Shown: piece after piece, positions 38,996 to 51,669 of the stretch | How positions within the stretch are numbered: the first letter of the stretch is position 1 | Layout of the letters: the number at the start of each line of letters is the position of its first letter | Assembly: GCF_000189635.1 (NCBI RefSeq) | Contig: NW_002476452.1 | Location: 372,001 to 436,000, forward strand | DNA length: 64,000 nucleotides | DNA from: Tetrahymena thermophila SB210 | Lineage: Eukaryota; Ciliophora; Oligohymenophorea; Hymenostomatida; Tetrahymenidae | Direction: 5' to 3' | Notes under the pieces: generated by a model | What the model was told of the DNA's origin: nothing | Seen by the model: the letters and a program-made list of their open reading frames with translations, nothing else | The model's database searches: none | Made by a program: the position numbers and the translations under genes

Positions 38996-40198
38996 ATGGA
39001 TAGGTCTATCAATCTATTAGTGCTAAAGTCTGCCAGCTTTGAGAAACTAAAAATAAATTTTAATTTTTTAGTAATAGCTTATATTTCTATTGCTTCTTAT
39101 ACTAGATGATATTTAGATGGAATAAATCTAGCATTTAAATTATTTAAGCTACTTTTGTCTTTTCTTTGTAAAAATTTAAAATACGGCATCAAAATTTAAC
39201 AAAGTCAGGCTGGTCAATTTTATTTTTACTATAATGAGAATGATGAAAAGAAAAATTTCTTCTACTTTGATCAATAATTTAAGGTATTTTTTTAGAAATT
39301 AATCGAAAAAATGGCACAAAAAATAAAATATTTCTCTGAAGGCTTAGTTTTTGGTAGATTTATTCTGTTTAGGTGTAGTAAGGCTAATTTGTGCATTTCA
39401 TGCCCTAGAAACTAAGAATTTATTCAAGATAAAAGTAGTAAAAACCTATATCAAGGATTTTAATTTTATGAAGGTAGCCATAGTAATTATTCTTTCAAAA
39501 TGCTACAAATATTAGAGAATAATTTCATCCTTTCACAGTAAGAAAATTTAAATATTTATATTTACAATGATATTAAAAGTTTGAAATCAAATTTAAAAGG
39601 ATATTTGTTACTTTCATCAATTATAAATGAACGCACTTTTTAAGTATCTCAAAAGACATCTACTTTAAAGCTATTAAGTATGATCTTAAATTTATCTCCT
39701 AATTTAAGTTAAATTTAAACACAAATTAACGGCTTTTTAATATATTTTTTAATTCGAGAGCAGTTTATGCTAAAATAACAATTTTATGAGCAACAAAAGT
39801 TTATTTTAATTTCTAACTAATTTGAAAATCTTTGGATATATTTATTTGTATTATGTAAAATTAAAATTGTATTCAAGACTTTTGTTGTTTAAATATTTTA
39901 AATAAATGAGGAAAAGAAATAAAAAAAACAAATGAAGGATTGTTGAAATGATGGAAAATCAAGAAATTGCTTTTTATCATTTGATTGAAATAGAAAGAAA
40001 ATAACTGATTACAAAAAGTATGTTTACTATAAGAAATTGAAACAAAAATCTATATTCAAGTAACCTAAAAATTTATATGCAAAGTGTTAGAAGAAAATTT
40101 ATATAAAATTAATGAAGAAAGCTAGACATCATTTTAATCATAAATATTATTGTAAATTTAAGTATTTCAATAAAAGACAATATCAGATTCAAGCGTGA
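38996..40198 (+). pseudogene. ~400-codon gene of unknown function with three in-frame TGA codons
   Basis: From ATG 38996 one frame stays protein-like to TGA 40196-40198 but contains TGA at 39107, 39944 and 39986. Coding character persists across each: ASYTR then YLDGINLAFK; KQMKDC then NDGKSRNCFLSFD; then NRKKITDYKKYVYYKK and LMKKARHHFNHKYYCKFKYF. The central part has a Cys pair (NLCISCPRN) and is rich in Phe, Lys and Tyr. The most economical reading is a single gene with three nonsense changes (TGG to TGA would restore Trp). Two adjacent intact genes are less likely because the later pieces lack ATGs. No family recognised. Confidence 0.45.
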
Positions 40199-41199
40199 AA
40201 AGTAATATTTTAGAAGATGTAACTCAAATTTTGTAGAATAAAAATGACTCACAAAATATGTAATACAATTCTATTAAAAAATATATTTATTTCATTTTAG
40301 TATAACCAATTTATAATAAATTATTTAATTTAATTAAAATTACATTTTATATCTCAAACTATTTCAAAATTCTTTCGAAAATCATTTTGTTATACTTGCA
40401 TCTTTACAATGTATAAAACTTGAAATAAATTTTTTTATTTCTTAAAATATTTTTGTGGGAGATTGTTGTTGAAAAATATGTTTCATCCAAAAAAGCAAAT
40501 GATTAATTAATTTATTATTCTACTTACCTTTAGATTAAATAAAAAATACTTAATTAAGAAAGCCAAACAGGAAAATTTGTTTAGAATCCTAAATATAAAT
40601 TATTTATTATTATTATTATTATTATTATTTATATATATATTATATGCAGAATTTATACTATTACTTTACATAATTATGCTTTAAGATTTTATAGATTGAA
40701 GTATGCTCAATTACATTTACATTAAACTCTCCCTTTGCTAAATCAATTTTTTAAATGATTATAAAAATTCTTTTATTATTTGCTATAAACACTTTTTGCT
40801 AGAATTATTAGAATTTTTGATTTTATTTTAAATAAAACCACTCAAAATTTTTAAAAGTTTTATTTTAGGCAAAAAATATTCCTCAATTTAATTTTTGAAA
40901 TCGTTGTACTGAATTTATTTTTTTATTTCGATTTTATTGAATTTCCTAACTTATATTACAATTTACTCTGTATTTTTTATTGTCACTAGAAAATGAATTA
41001 TTATTTACAGAGGTTTACTTGCAATCCTTTGGAAAAAAATGGTAACCAAATTTAACATATATTTTTAGAATAAAAATTTTGTTCAGTAAATAAAAATATT
41101 AAATTTGTCTGATATCCATGTACCACTTAATTACATTTGATATGATACTCAAAAACAATTCAAATGATGTAAATTATTACTGATCAAAACAATAAAAAT
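40199..41199. other. AT-rich spacer
   Basis: One frame stays open for long because only TGA stops translation in this code, but the sequence is low-complexity. I see no supportable gene. Confidence 0.4.
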
Positions 41200-43520
41200 C
41201 TGATAACTTTTCAAAGGAGAAAATTTTAATAATTTAATTTACCTTATTAGTATTACTCAGTACTCTTATTAATATTAACTATCAGATATTCATTACAAAT
41301 ACACCTCGCTCGAATATTCACTTTATCTTTACATTATTCTTAACATTTCATGCATTTATACTGATTTAAAAATTTTCTATTTTACTACCTAAAAACACCC
41401 TAGAAAAAAATTATAATGAATCAATTTTTTTCTTGTAAAAAGAAATTTGTTTACAACTTCCAAAATCTTTGCTAAATGAAGATAATATCAATCATACCAA
41501 CATGTTTATACAAATAAAATTTATTTTTTTTTAAATAATTATGAAATTTATCAAATAAAATTGCTTATAAAATGTATTTTTTTACAATTTGAAATCATTT
41601 AAGCAGATGAGTTTATTTTTTTAATATTATAATATTTGTTTAATAAATTACTCATAAATATTTGAACCAAAATATTCTTCTTTTAATTATTAATTTCAAT
41701 TTGATAATAAAATAGGAATTTAAATAAGTTGACTAAAAATAAATTCTAAAATATTTTACATTATTTTATAACAATAATAAAAATTAATATTTTTTAGAAT
41801 ATCTTTTTTATAAATGTTTAAAATTTTTCAAAAAATTAATAGGATTAATTTAATTAACTTAATTAATACTATTCAGTACACTAACTATAAATGACACATA
41901 ATAAAAAAACCTCTCTTGAAATTTACACTTATATTTTCTTTACTCAAACATTTCTTCTATTAATACTGATTAAAAAATTTTTATTTTATAACCTAAAAGC
42001 ATCTCAGAAAATACTGATACATTTTAGTATTTTATTCTAAAAAGGCATTTATAAACAACTTCTAAAAACTTTGCAAAATATCTAAAATATTAATTAATTA
42101 TACTAACATATTTATAAAGCAATTATTAAATTTATTATATTAAATTGCAATTATAATATGATTTTTCACAGTCTTAAACAATTTAAATAATGAATTTATG
42201 ATGTTACAATCCTTAACGAACTTCACACATATACTTAAGCAAAAATATTTTTCCTTTAATAATTTATTTTGATTTGATGATAAAATAAGATTTTGAATAA
42301 GTTTATTAAATCTTCATTATATAATATTTTACATTTTTTTATAAATTAATACAAATTGATATTCTTAAAATATGTTTTGTTACTTAAAATTAATTAATAC
42401 TTTTCAAAATAATAAAATTGAATCATTTAATTGGCTTTATTAATACTATTCAGACATTATCTATTATAAACAATTAATGAAACATAATAAATAAATATAC
42501 CACTCTTGAATATCTGCATATATATAATTAAATTATTAAAAAAATACGATACATTAAGACTGTTAAAAAAATTTTCGACTTTACTGTGTATAAAGATTTC
42601 ATATAAAATAGATTCAATTTATTATTTCCATCTCAAAAAAATTTTTTTACAGCTTCTAAAATATTTTCTAAATCTAAATTCAGAATCATATTTAAAAATA
42701 AAATTAATTTTATAAAACAATTATGACACTTATTATAATAAATTTATTTTAAGATATACTTTTCTACGTTTTTAAACTATTTAAATAAAGAAAATTGTTA
42801 TTCATTTATGAATAAATCCTTTATAAACTTTATATATATTTAAACCAATATATTTTATTATTATTTTTTGAATTTGATAATAAAATAGGATTTTAAATAT
42901 ATTTATTAAATTTTCATTCTAAAATAATATTGATTTTTCTCTAATATTAAGTGTTATTTAAAACTAAAAGCTATTTAAAATAATATATCTGAATAATTTA
43001 ATCAACTTTTATGATAATATTTCATACATTAACTCTTAATGATTCATTATAAATATTCTTCTCTCGAATTCTTCACTTATTTTTTTTATATTATTCAAAA
43101 AATCTGATCCATTAATACTGATTTAAAACTTTTCTATTTTATATACTGTCTAAAAAGTTCTTAAAAAACGCTGATTCATTTTCATTTTTCTACTCAATAA
43201 AATTTGTTTGCAATTTATAATATCTTTCTCAATTATATATAATATTAATCATGTGAACATATTAATATATGAATATATTTTTATTTTGATATTTTTCAGA
43301 ATAATTTGCTTTAAAAATGTACTTTTTATACCTCTAAATCATTTAAATAGAAGAGATAGTTTTTTGTTTAAGATACAATTTATATTATATCAAACTACGC
43401 ATTTCTAATTAAGCGAATATACTTACTTTCTTTTAAGCTTTTTATCTGAATTTATTTATTAAAATGGATAATAAATATGTTTTAAAGATTTTCTTTCTAA
43501 AATATTTTAGATTATTTTAA
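41200..43520 (+). repeat. Array of four diverged ~580-bp tandem repeats
   Basis: The same landmarks recur in the same order about every 560-605 bp. A block like TAATACTGATTTAAAAATTT occurs near 41356, 41961, 42551 and 43111. A block like GATAATAAAATAGGATTTTA occurs near 41702, 42278, 42874 and 43464. Intervening anchors such as AACTTCTAAAATCTTTGCTAA and ATTTAATTAGTTTTATTAATACT are kept. Units are heavily diverged from each other by substitutions and small indels and contain no shared reading frame, so this looks like an old satellite-like array. Confidence 0.7.
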
Positions 43521-44510
43521 ACTTTTGATAAAAAATTATTTTATTTATTTTATGTTATTTTTCATAAAAAATGTTAATGTTTAAGTAAGGTTCATTATTT
43601 TATTTTTTAGTTAGGTGAATCATTTTTTATAACTTTATGATCATAATTCTATTTAATAAAAAATGAAACTCTTTCTACCAATGATTAATTAATCAGAAAA
43701 ATCTTGGATCAAATGATATAGATAAATTTACCGTTGATTAATATTTAGAAGTTATATTTTTTTATAGTTTAATCCAGATTAAAAATAGATAAATGTTTAG
43801 ATTTATTTTCAAATGGTTCTTTTCTATTTTAATTATTTGTAAATTTAATTTAAAACAATTAAATATTTAAAATTTTTATTTATCAATTTAAAAAGATTAT
43901 TTATTTTTCTAAACTATTTAAATGGGTTTAATTTTTTCACATTTAATTTAATCAATTTTTTTATTTTAAATTAAATTTGAGAAATTATTTTAAATCTAAA
44001 AATAAATTTTTAAGATTGAAAAATTAATTTATTCAAAATATTTTAAATGATAAAATTGAAATTCTAAATTTAAATTAATTCATAATTTTTTTTATAAAAA
44101 AAATCTATCTTCTAAAATAAAATAGTAAAAATATTTATTTTAAACTGGATAAAATTATATTATTTTTTCCAAATTTTACACTTCTTGTTTTAAATAAATA
44201 TAAAAAGCTGATTTTGTAAAAGTTTTTGCTTATTATTTTATTAAATAAAATTCATTTTAAAACTTGTCATTTAAATTATGTTTAAATTAGAAAGATTAAT
44301 TTGCTAGAATAGTCTTACTTTACTAGTATTTATAGTTATTATCTGTTTGAAATACAGTACTTATTTTTTAGAAAGCATAAATTAAATTAAAATAATTTCT
44401 TTATTAACTAGAATTTCTAATCAATATTATAAATTTTTGTAGAAATTAATAAATGATTAAATTTTATAGATAATAAAATGATAAATTAAAAATATTTAAG
44501 TGCATTTAAT
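43521..44510. other. Extremely AT-rich spacer
   Basis: Long runs of A and T only; nothing recognised. Confidence 0.5.
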
Positions 44511-44863
44511 ATGTTTAACTATTAATTTGAGCAAAAAATAGTATGTAAGTTAAATAAAAATATTTAACCTTAGATTTTGGTAAAACAAGATTACTTAGCT
44601 TAAACCAAAAACTTATTTTAGAATAATTTTGAAGGGAATAAAAAATATTAATTTTTATTAATAATCCTACATATGAAGAGTTTGAGAAATATAGCTCAAA
44701 GCCAAATGCCACAAACAATGATATTAATTAGGATGATAGCATTAATTTGTAAATTTTGCGAGTCAGTGACTGTATAAAATCGATAAGGATTTATGAATTT
44801 TTTTGTATTTCAATTTACTCAAGTTAAAATAAAAGAAAGATAGAAAAGAATCATAAAAACTGA
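44511..44863 (+). pseudogene. Frameshifted small gene remnant
   Basis: ATG 44511 begins MFNYQFEQKIVCKLNKNIQP and continues with YLAQTKNLFQNNFEGNKKY. Near 44640-44665 the coding signal moves to another frame, NPTYEEFEKYSSKPNATNND then DDSINLQILRVSDCIKS, ending at TGA 44861-44863. Each half looks like real protein, so a one-base loss seems to have broken a small gene. No intron with proper phase explains the shift. Function unknown. Confidence 0.35.
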
Positions 44864-45217
44864 GTTGCGGTCTCTGTGTGTGTGTGCTTGATTAATCAAT
44901 TAGATAATTAAATAAAAGAACATTAATAATCAGTATCATCAGTGCATAACATTAATATTATTAAGTAAAAGTGAAAGTTAAACAAAATAGGTTTATTTTA
45001 ATATTTTAAGTAATTAATATTAGGATAGTAATTTAGTTAGTTACCTTTAGTTTAAGTAAATACATATTGGCTTCCAAGTAAAATTACTCATAGGCGCAGC
45101 AATTCGCATAGCAAAATCAATTATTTAAATTAAGATTTGTTTGATTTAGCTTTTTGAGCTTGATTTGTTGCAATTACAACCATTCAATCAAATAAATATT
45201 GCCTTAGTTTATAGTTT
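44864..45217. other. Spacer upstream of the RINGv gene
   Basis: Contains a short (TG)n run at ~44876-44886 and the likely promoter region of the next gene; no gene seen. Confidence 0.5.
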
Positions 45218-47452
45218 ATGGGAAATTGCTAATAGATTTAAAATCTTCAAGAAAATGAATTAAAAACTACACAAAAAGAGACAGGTATCTATATTGCAGT
45301 CAAAATATGGTCGAAAAAAAGTAATGAGCTCTTCAATTATGAAGCTAGGACCTATAAGGAATTAAAATACGACTTGTTAAAGTAAGAAACTCTTCCTAAG
45401 TAGCTAAGACATTTATTTTGGAGAAATCAAGATGATGGATTAATGCTATTTAATCCTAATAAGAATATTTCTGTAAGTAACGATAAGCAAGAGAGATCTT
45501 TTCTAAGTAAATGGGTAAATCTAAGCTCTCTTGACCGTTAAAATGGCATTGAAATTTAAGTGAATGATGTTTATAAATTTGGCAATACGCTTTTGAAGGT
45601 GAAAGATATTTATTTTTCTAATCACCAGCAGAAGTTTAGGAATTCTTTTGATGCAGGAAGCAACTACAATTGTGGATGTAATTCCAAGAAAAATACTTTA
45701 ATCATAGGAAATTGCTCTGATTAATAGCAGCAATATTCAAAATTATTGTCTGATAAATCATGCTAAAAATAATTAAGCTAAATAAGTAATAATAATAATG
45801 GAAAATGCCAGCGCTGTTAGAACGGCTGTTAGGGAAATAATTGGACAGTTATGCAAAAGGCAACGACTATGATGCTTAGCTCCAAGTATTAGGGAACAGA
45901 AGAATGCAACGATGATTTGGATTAAAGCTATTTTGATAATAACTGTGAAAATTAGGTAGCAGTAAACACTGAAAAATAAGCTTGCAACTAAAATTGTTGC
46001 AATAACGCAAAAAGATCTAAAAAATCTCTCTGTCATAACCAAGGAGAGCCTTTGAGATAGTGTAAAATATGTCTTTAAACAGAAGATGAAGAAAAATTAA
46101 ATGATTCTTTTTCATAATCTCTTTAAAAACAAAATGATGAGTTAGAGAATAAAGATCATAGTTTTACTTTGCACTAGTCTAATATCAAAGAACATCAAAA
46201 TTGCCACAACCATTCATTTTATAGTACTTAATATACTTTCAATAATAATCCTCTTATAAGTATTTGTGGTTGCTAAGGATCTATGAAATATGTTCACTTA
46301 AAATGTCTTTAGACTTGGGTAAAGAGCAAATAGTTGCTGAATGATTCCTTTAGCAGTAAATACTGCGAGTATTATTCTCACAAGGCAATGATATGTGAGC
46401 TTTGTAAGAAGAATTATCCATTGAAAATAAATATAAATGGCAAAAAAGTCTTCCTTCTTCAAATGGAAGAATAGAACGAGGAAGAAGGCACTAAGATTAT
46501 ATATCCCGCCAGCACTGGATCTCGCTAAGATTCAAATGTAAACTAAGCTGTCATTTCTATGCGTTAAAATAGTCAAGAGAATATCTTGCAAATTGATAAT
46601 GAAGACGATGATAACATTGCTGATTAAGATGAATCACCATTTGAAGGACATGACAACAACGAAAATGAAAGCATTTAAAGCAGCGAGGATGAAGGAGATG
46701 ATTAAAATAGCCAAAACTCTGAAGGAGATGAAGAAGAGTAAAATGAAGACCAAGAAGAAGAGGAATAAAAAACAGACTGGGAAAATTTAACAAATCAAAA
46801 GAAAAGAGAGAAGAAAAAGAAAACGAAAAGATTTGATAACTATGTCATATTCGAAATTTCTAATTCTTAAAATACTTCATTAAATGGTCTGATAATACTT
46901 AATTTATAAAAAACCTACGAAAATAAAGCAAATCTAAACAAAACATACAGCTCTGATCAAAATAAAAATAGCTCAGTATTAAAAACTATTTTCACTCTTG
47001 GAAGATAAAATTCATGTGATATTAAAATTAATGATATAACAGTAAGCCGCTTTCATGCAGAACTAAAAGTTAACTATGAAAAAGGTAGAATATTTTTGAA
47101 AGACACAAACTCTAAATTTGGAACTTTAATTAAGCTTAGAAAGGAGCTTGTAATTAATAAAAAATTGGATGGAGTCTAAATATAAATAAATAATGTGTGC
47201 TTAGAATTTTGTATTGGATAAGATCCATAGTAGGAATTTTATAATTAACAATATACAAATAAACAAGGGAAGGAAAAAGACTCCAGAGCGACAATATGCT
47301 AGTTCTCTACTTGCTTCAAAACCAATAATACCAGCAAACCTGACTACGAAATCAATATTCAAGATGCTAGTTTTAAATTTAGGGATTAAGAATACAGTCC
47401 AATCGAGTAGCTACATGATTTAAATCCCTTAGAGTTATCATATTAAAATTGA
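45218..47452 (+). CDS. RINGv (RING-CH) and FHA domain protein with MGNC start, probable E3 ligase, 744 aa
   Basis: A single exon runs from ATG 45218 to TGA 47450-47452. The N-terminus MGNCQQ fits myristoylation and palmitoylation. An early region (~80-130) could be a further small domain, followed by a Cys-rich stretch. The RINGv finger has C282-x2-C285 (CKICL), a long insert, C350-x-C352 (ICGCQGSMKYVHLKCLQTWV) with H360 and C363, then C393-x2-C396 (CELCKK); this is the C4HC3 order of MARCH-type E3 ligases. An acidic Glu/Asp-rich linker follows (~480-550). Residues ~590-672 are an FHA domain with GRQNSCDIKI, TVSRFHAEL and TNSKFGT, the phosphothreonine-binding signature (G-R, S-R-x-H, G-T). 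There are no transmembrane helices, unlike MARCH proteins, so lipid may tether it. It is probably a phospho-directed E3. Confidence 0.9.
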
Positions 47453-48330
47453 CCAGTACTAACTTATTAACACACTTCTATTAATCAACAGTCCAATTAA
47501 TCAATCAATTAATAACTAATCATCAATCAACCAATCAGTCTTTCTATCTGTGATCTTAGCCAGTATTTTCAAATTAATCTCTATTTATTCTACCATGAAT
47601 AATAAATAAAAGCTTCCAGTAAAAATAATCAAGAAAATATAAAAAAAATACAATAAAAGAAGATATCAATATATAATTCTACTTTTAATTAATTTCAAAA
47701 TGTAAAATAAACCATTAATAAAGAAATATTTTAATAATAAAAAAAATGATCTAATTTCTATTTATCCACATTTAATTCAAAGTATAAACAAGTATAATTT
47801 TTTTTTTCTAAGCCAAAAATATTTACATAAATCTAATAATATTAAAATTAATAATATGATATCAAAAATTACTAAGTCTTTATAAATTAATACTGATATT
47901 TAAATTTAATTTAAGTGAATCCTATCTATTTACAACTATTCAGTTTATGTATAAATTACAATTTATTCAATTTAATGATTTTTAAGTTTATTTTTTCATG
48001 AAATATAAAATTAATAACTAAAATTATATTTTACAATTTATTTATTCTTGATTTTATTAATATCTTAAAAATAATCTTCAATCATAAACAAAAAAATATT
48101 ATTATTCAAATTTATAAGAATTTTGAAAAAAAAATTTATTTATTATTCAATCTATTATAGATTTTTAAATTGTTTATTAAATTAAACTTATTTCAACTAA
48201 TTAATAGAATGAGTTTTAAGCTTATGAAAAGGTATTTTGATTTTATAAGGAGAACTTTATTGAAATTAGTAAATTATAATACATGCTACTCTATTGCCTC
48301 AGATATAATATAAAAAAGTAGTTAGTTCCC
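47453..48330. other. AT-rich spacer with CAAT-type short repeats
   Basis: 3' flank of the RINGv gene with CAATCAAT runs; no gene recognised. Confidence 0.5.
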
Positions 48331-49218
48331 AATTTAGTAAGTATTTTTTAATATCCAAAAAATTTAATTTTTAGACCTTAAACCTGAGGGGGTTTATTGA
48401 AGGGAATATAGTAATAGAGTATTCATATTTTTATAAATAAAAGACTTTTCAAAAAATACTTTATTTTTTGAAACAAAGTGAAATATTCTAATTAATAAAA
48501 AGAAAGGTTTTTGATAGATATTCTAAAATTGATCTATTTTTTAAAATTTGAATAGTGCCTTACTTATCAAGATTAGAGATTAAGAAAATCTGTTATATTG
48601 TAATTTTAAGACCAATCACTAAAGAAATAAAAATATTTTTAGTAACCCTTTGTAGTAAGCTATTTCATTTATTTAGTTTAAAGCTTAATATTATTTAATT
48701 AATTTATACTAATAATAAAATGAATTATTATGAATTAAATTTTAAATGAATGAATTGTAATTAGTTTCTTTAAAAATTCTTCAACAAAGAAACATAGAGA
48801 TAACATTTATATTTTATAAACATTTGAATACTAAGTATTAATATTTAATATTTTCCCCATCCATCCATAAATTATTATCTACAAATTTATAATTGTTTTT
48901 AAACATTTAAAATATATTACTCTGGTTCAAATTTTTATTCTTGACCTATACTACATCTCAAACAGGAATTAGGATTTTAATTATGAATGAATGTGCACAC
49001 TTTTTCTATGAGAAGGACAAAAGTTTTATTATTATAGTTACTAGAATTCCAATAGTTATAGTAATCTAAAGAAAATTTGCCATTTTCATCTATATTACAT
49101 TGGTAAGGTAGTGGTGAAATAAACTTCAGGTCTTACCTTTGGAAAATATTTAATAAATTAGAATTCATTCAGCTTTGTAAATTCCATTTTTGTGAATTGT
49201 ATTTTTTTCACCCTCTTT
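48331..49218. repeat. Segmental duplication, copy A (partner 51670-53020)
   Basis: Two blocks are shared with 51670-53020 in the same order. 48349-48640 matches 51683-52010, including ATCCAAAAAATTTAATTTT, a near-palindromic AAACC...GGGGGTTTA and GATCTATTTT. 48650-49216 matches 52475-53015, which contains the E2-like gene on the minus strand. About 450 bp present in copy B is absent here. Substitutions and indels are spread throughout. Confidence 0.8.
48851..49216 (-). pseudogene. Decayed E2 ubiquitin-conjugating enzyme copy, catalytic Cys lost
   Basis: This minus-strand stretch is homologous to the C-terminal two thirds of the E2-like gene at 52662-53147. It keeps NIDENGK, then reads FSLDYYNYWNSSNYNNK where the intact copy has ICLDYYNDW, so the catalytic Cys codon TGT has become TCT (Ser). 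Indels (for example an extra ATTC and a missing five bases near 49125-49170) shift the frame, and the N-terminal part is absent beyond 49216. It is therefore a dead copy generated by the local segmental duplication. Confidence 0.75.
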
Positions 49219-49369
49219 TCATTAAAAATTAATTTAAAACAATTATATAAAATAATATTTTGTATTTTTATTATACTTTAATAGACTTATTTTAATAATG
49301 CAATAATACAGAATAACTCCATCACCATTTTTATATTCAATTACTTATATCAAATTACTCATTTAAAAT

Positions 49370-50760
49370 TATCTTTTCTATTTATTCCATAAATGAGATA
49401 TTTGATATTTTAGAGCAGTTTCACAGTCTTGGTCATCTTAAAAGTCTGGGAATTTTGCTTTTTATAGAGCTTTTCAAATCTATTGAGGAATCAGTTTATT
49501 TACATAAAGCATATATTACTTAGAGCTCTGTTGAAATAGGAAAAGTGAAGTCTGAGTTTGTTTTTTTAAGAAATGGTTTAGATTTAAAAAAATTGAAAAT
49601 TAGATTTCTTAATTAAAGAAAAAACAGAAGAAAAAAAAGTAAAAGTAGTATCACTTAAAAAAAGAGTGGGACTATCTTAAAATAATAACCATATTAAAAA
49701 GAACTAAAAAAAACCAAGACCAATAAGAGTTTAAATAATAAAAATTGAGAGACAACCATATTTGGGATGGTTATTTAAGGAGAGAAGTAATCCTTTCAAG
49801 AAGGTACGAGCTAAATTATACATAAATTATATTCAAAAATAATACATTGATATGCAGAGAGTTGATTAGTATTAAAAATCAATATTATAGATTGATTAAG
49901 AGCTCACTTTATCGCATTCACCTCAAGAATGCATTAAAAAGTTCTAAGATTTAGGATTGCTTAATCATGTACCTTTCAGTGAAAATTAAGTATCTAGTTC
50001 GAAAATAAATGAGTATAATTAACAATAAAAATCGAGTTTATGGCTGAAAGTATGTTGCTTAAAGTGTCAAAATATGAAAAGTATTAGATATGACTCTATA
50101 TTTTGATAAAAAATTCCTCATTGCTTGCTTTCTTCGTTTATTTTATTCTTTCTCCAAAAATCTCTCAACAACTTATGCATAGAATATGGCATAATGTGAT
50201 ATCAGTACTGTTAAAGATTTTTGAATCAGCACAATTTTAAAAAATATTATTTTAATATAACTCTTTAAAAAATTCACTAATTATAAAGAGTAATCACTTT
50301 AAAAAATAAAAGCTAATACAAATACGAAAAATTCTTATGTAGGATTTTTTAAAAATTTGAAAATAAGGTAATCTATCATAGAAATACGTGTAAATTTGAA
50401 AAAATTGGTTACTATTAAACTGGTTGAATTGAGAATGTTAGAAATTGTTATAAAATATTATGATCTGGTGTTTATTTCTTTATCCTGAGCGCTTCCTGGA
50501 AGACTAAGCTTCAAATTATTTCTAAAATGGTACACAATTTTTAATTTTTACTCCAGTTAGTATCTAATTTACCTTTAAGATTAGATTTAAGATTTCCATG
50601 CTTCTGAAATATTTTTTAAATGTTATACAGGGTATTTATATGAGGATATTAATCAAGATCTACTTTCTATAAAGATTTAAATATCTCCTTTACTGATTAG
50701 TCTATTTCAAGATATCCTTATATCATTATTCTTAACTCTTTTGGGATTTAAATTTTAATA
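49370..50760 (+). pseudogene. Decayed gene of unknown function in several frames
   Basis: Clear protein-like blocks follow one another on the plus strand in changing frames. 49395-49575 reads EIFDILEQFHSLGHLKSLGI. 49604-50106 reads RQPYLGWLFKERSNPFKK, then DQELTLSHSPQECIKKFQ and KFQDLGLLNHVPFSENQ. 50090-50224 reads YFDKKFLIACFLRLF and STTYAQNMAQCDISTVKDF. 50460-50590 reads PERFLEDQASNYFQNGTQ, and 50591-50745 reads HASEIFFKCYTGYLYEDIN. A 28-nt GT...AG gap (49576-49603) would join the first two in phase, but no consistent gene can be assembled. I read it as a broken gene inserted between the two duplicated E2 segments. No family recognised. Confidence 0.4.
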
Positions 50761-51669
50761 ATTTCTTATTTAAATTGCTTATTTAAAGAAAATTTTATCT
50801 GCTAATTATTTAATTAAGTAGTCGTTAATATTTGAATTTAAAAATTAATATTATTTAAGCTGTAAATATTTATTATATAAATACATTTTATTTAACATAT
50901 ATCTCAGCCAAAAAAGTGTATTCAGCTTAATTCTTTTTTACATAAAGTATTAATAAAGTGAAATAAGATCAACAATAATTGATTGTTATAAAACAAATAA
51001 GACAATAAGAATAATTAAGTAAAGCATAAATATATATTTATTGTAAGAATTTTAAAGTGAGCTGAAAAAAGCTTAAGCAATTAAATAGTAGAGTAAGACT
51101 CAATAATTATTTTGGATATTAATTACGATTTGATTTATCAACTATTACATAAGCAAGTAGAAAAAAAATAAGAGGAAGAAATAAATTAATAAAAACAACA
51201 AAAATAAAAAAAATATTCATCTATTTAAGAAATTCAATCTTCATATATATATTTAAGAATAATTATTAATTTAATATTTAAATAAATAATAATATATATT
51301 TTTAAATTAAATTTTTAATTTTTGAATGAATCTGAAAATTATTTTTATATGTAATAATTAAACAAGCGTTGTTTGAGTAAACTTTTAAATACTTTCAAAA
51401 TTAATCTAAAATTAAAAAATAATATTTTCAAAATCAAGTTCGTAAAATTAAAAAGTAGAACTATTTTTTCTGCATTTTAACATAGATTATGTATTAAAAT
51501 TATTCATTAATTGCTTTCTAGATTCATTTTATTTTATTTAGTAAAATGTAGGATGCTTAACTAAGAATATCAAAAAATCAATAAAAATGATTTTAACATT
51601 TATTTTGAGTAAAAATATAATTAAATTGAAATAAAATATTTTTTATAATTATTTAATTAAGAAAGTTTT
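50761..51669. other. AT-rich spacer with a possible Gln/Lys-rich relic
   Basis: A short plus-strand stretch near 51110-51240 reads HKQVEKKQEEEINQQ but has no start or clear end. Otherwise nothing recognised. Confidence 0.35.

Noticed and set aside
46557-46793. ORFs on both strands inside the RINGv/FHA gene
   Set aside because: They are shadows of the acidic linker of that gene in other frames.
49920-50630. Long minus-strand open frame
   Set aside because: With TGA as sole stop, long open frames arise by chance; plus-strand blocks here look more protein-like.
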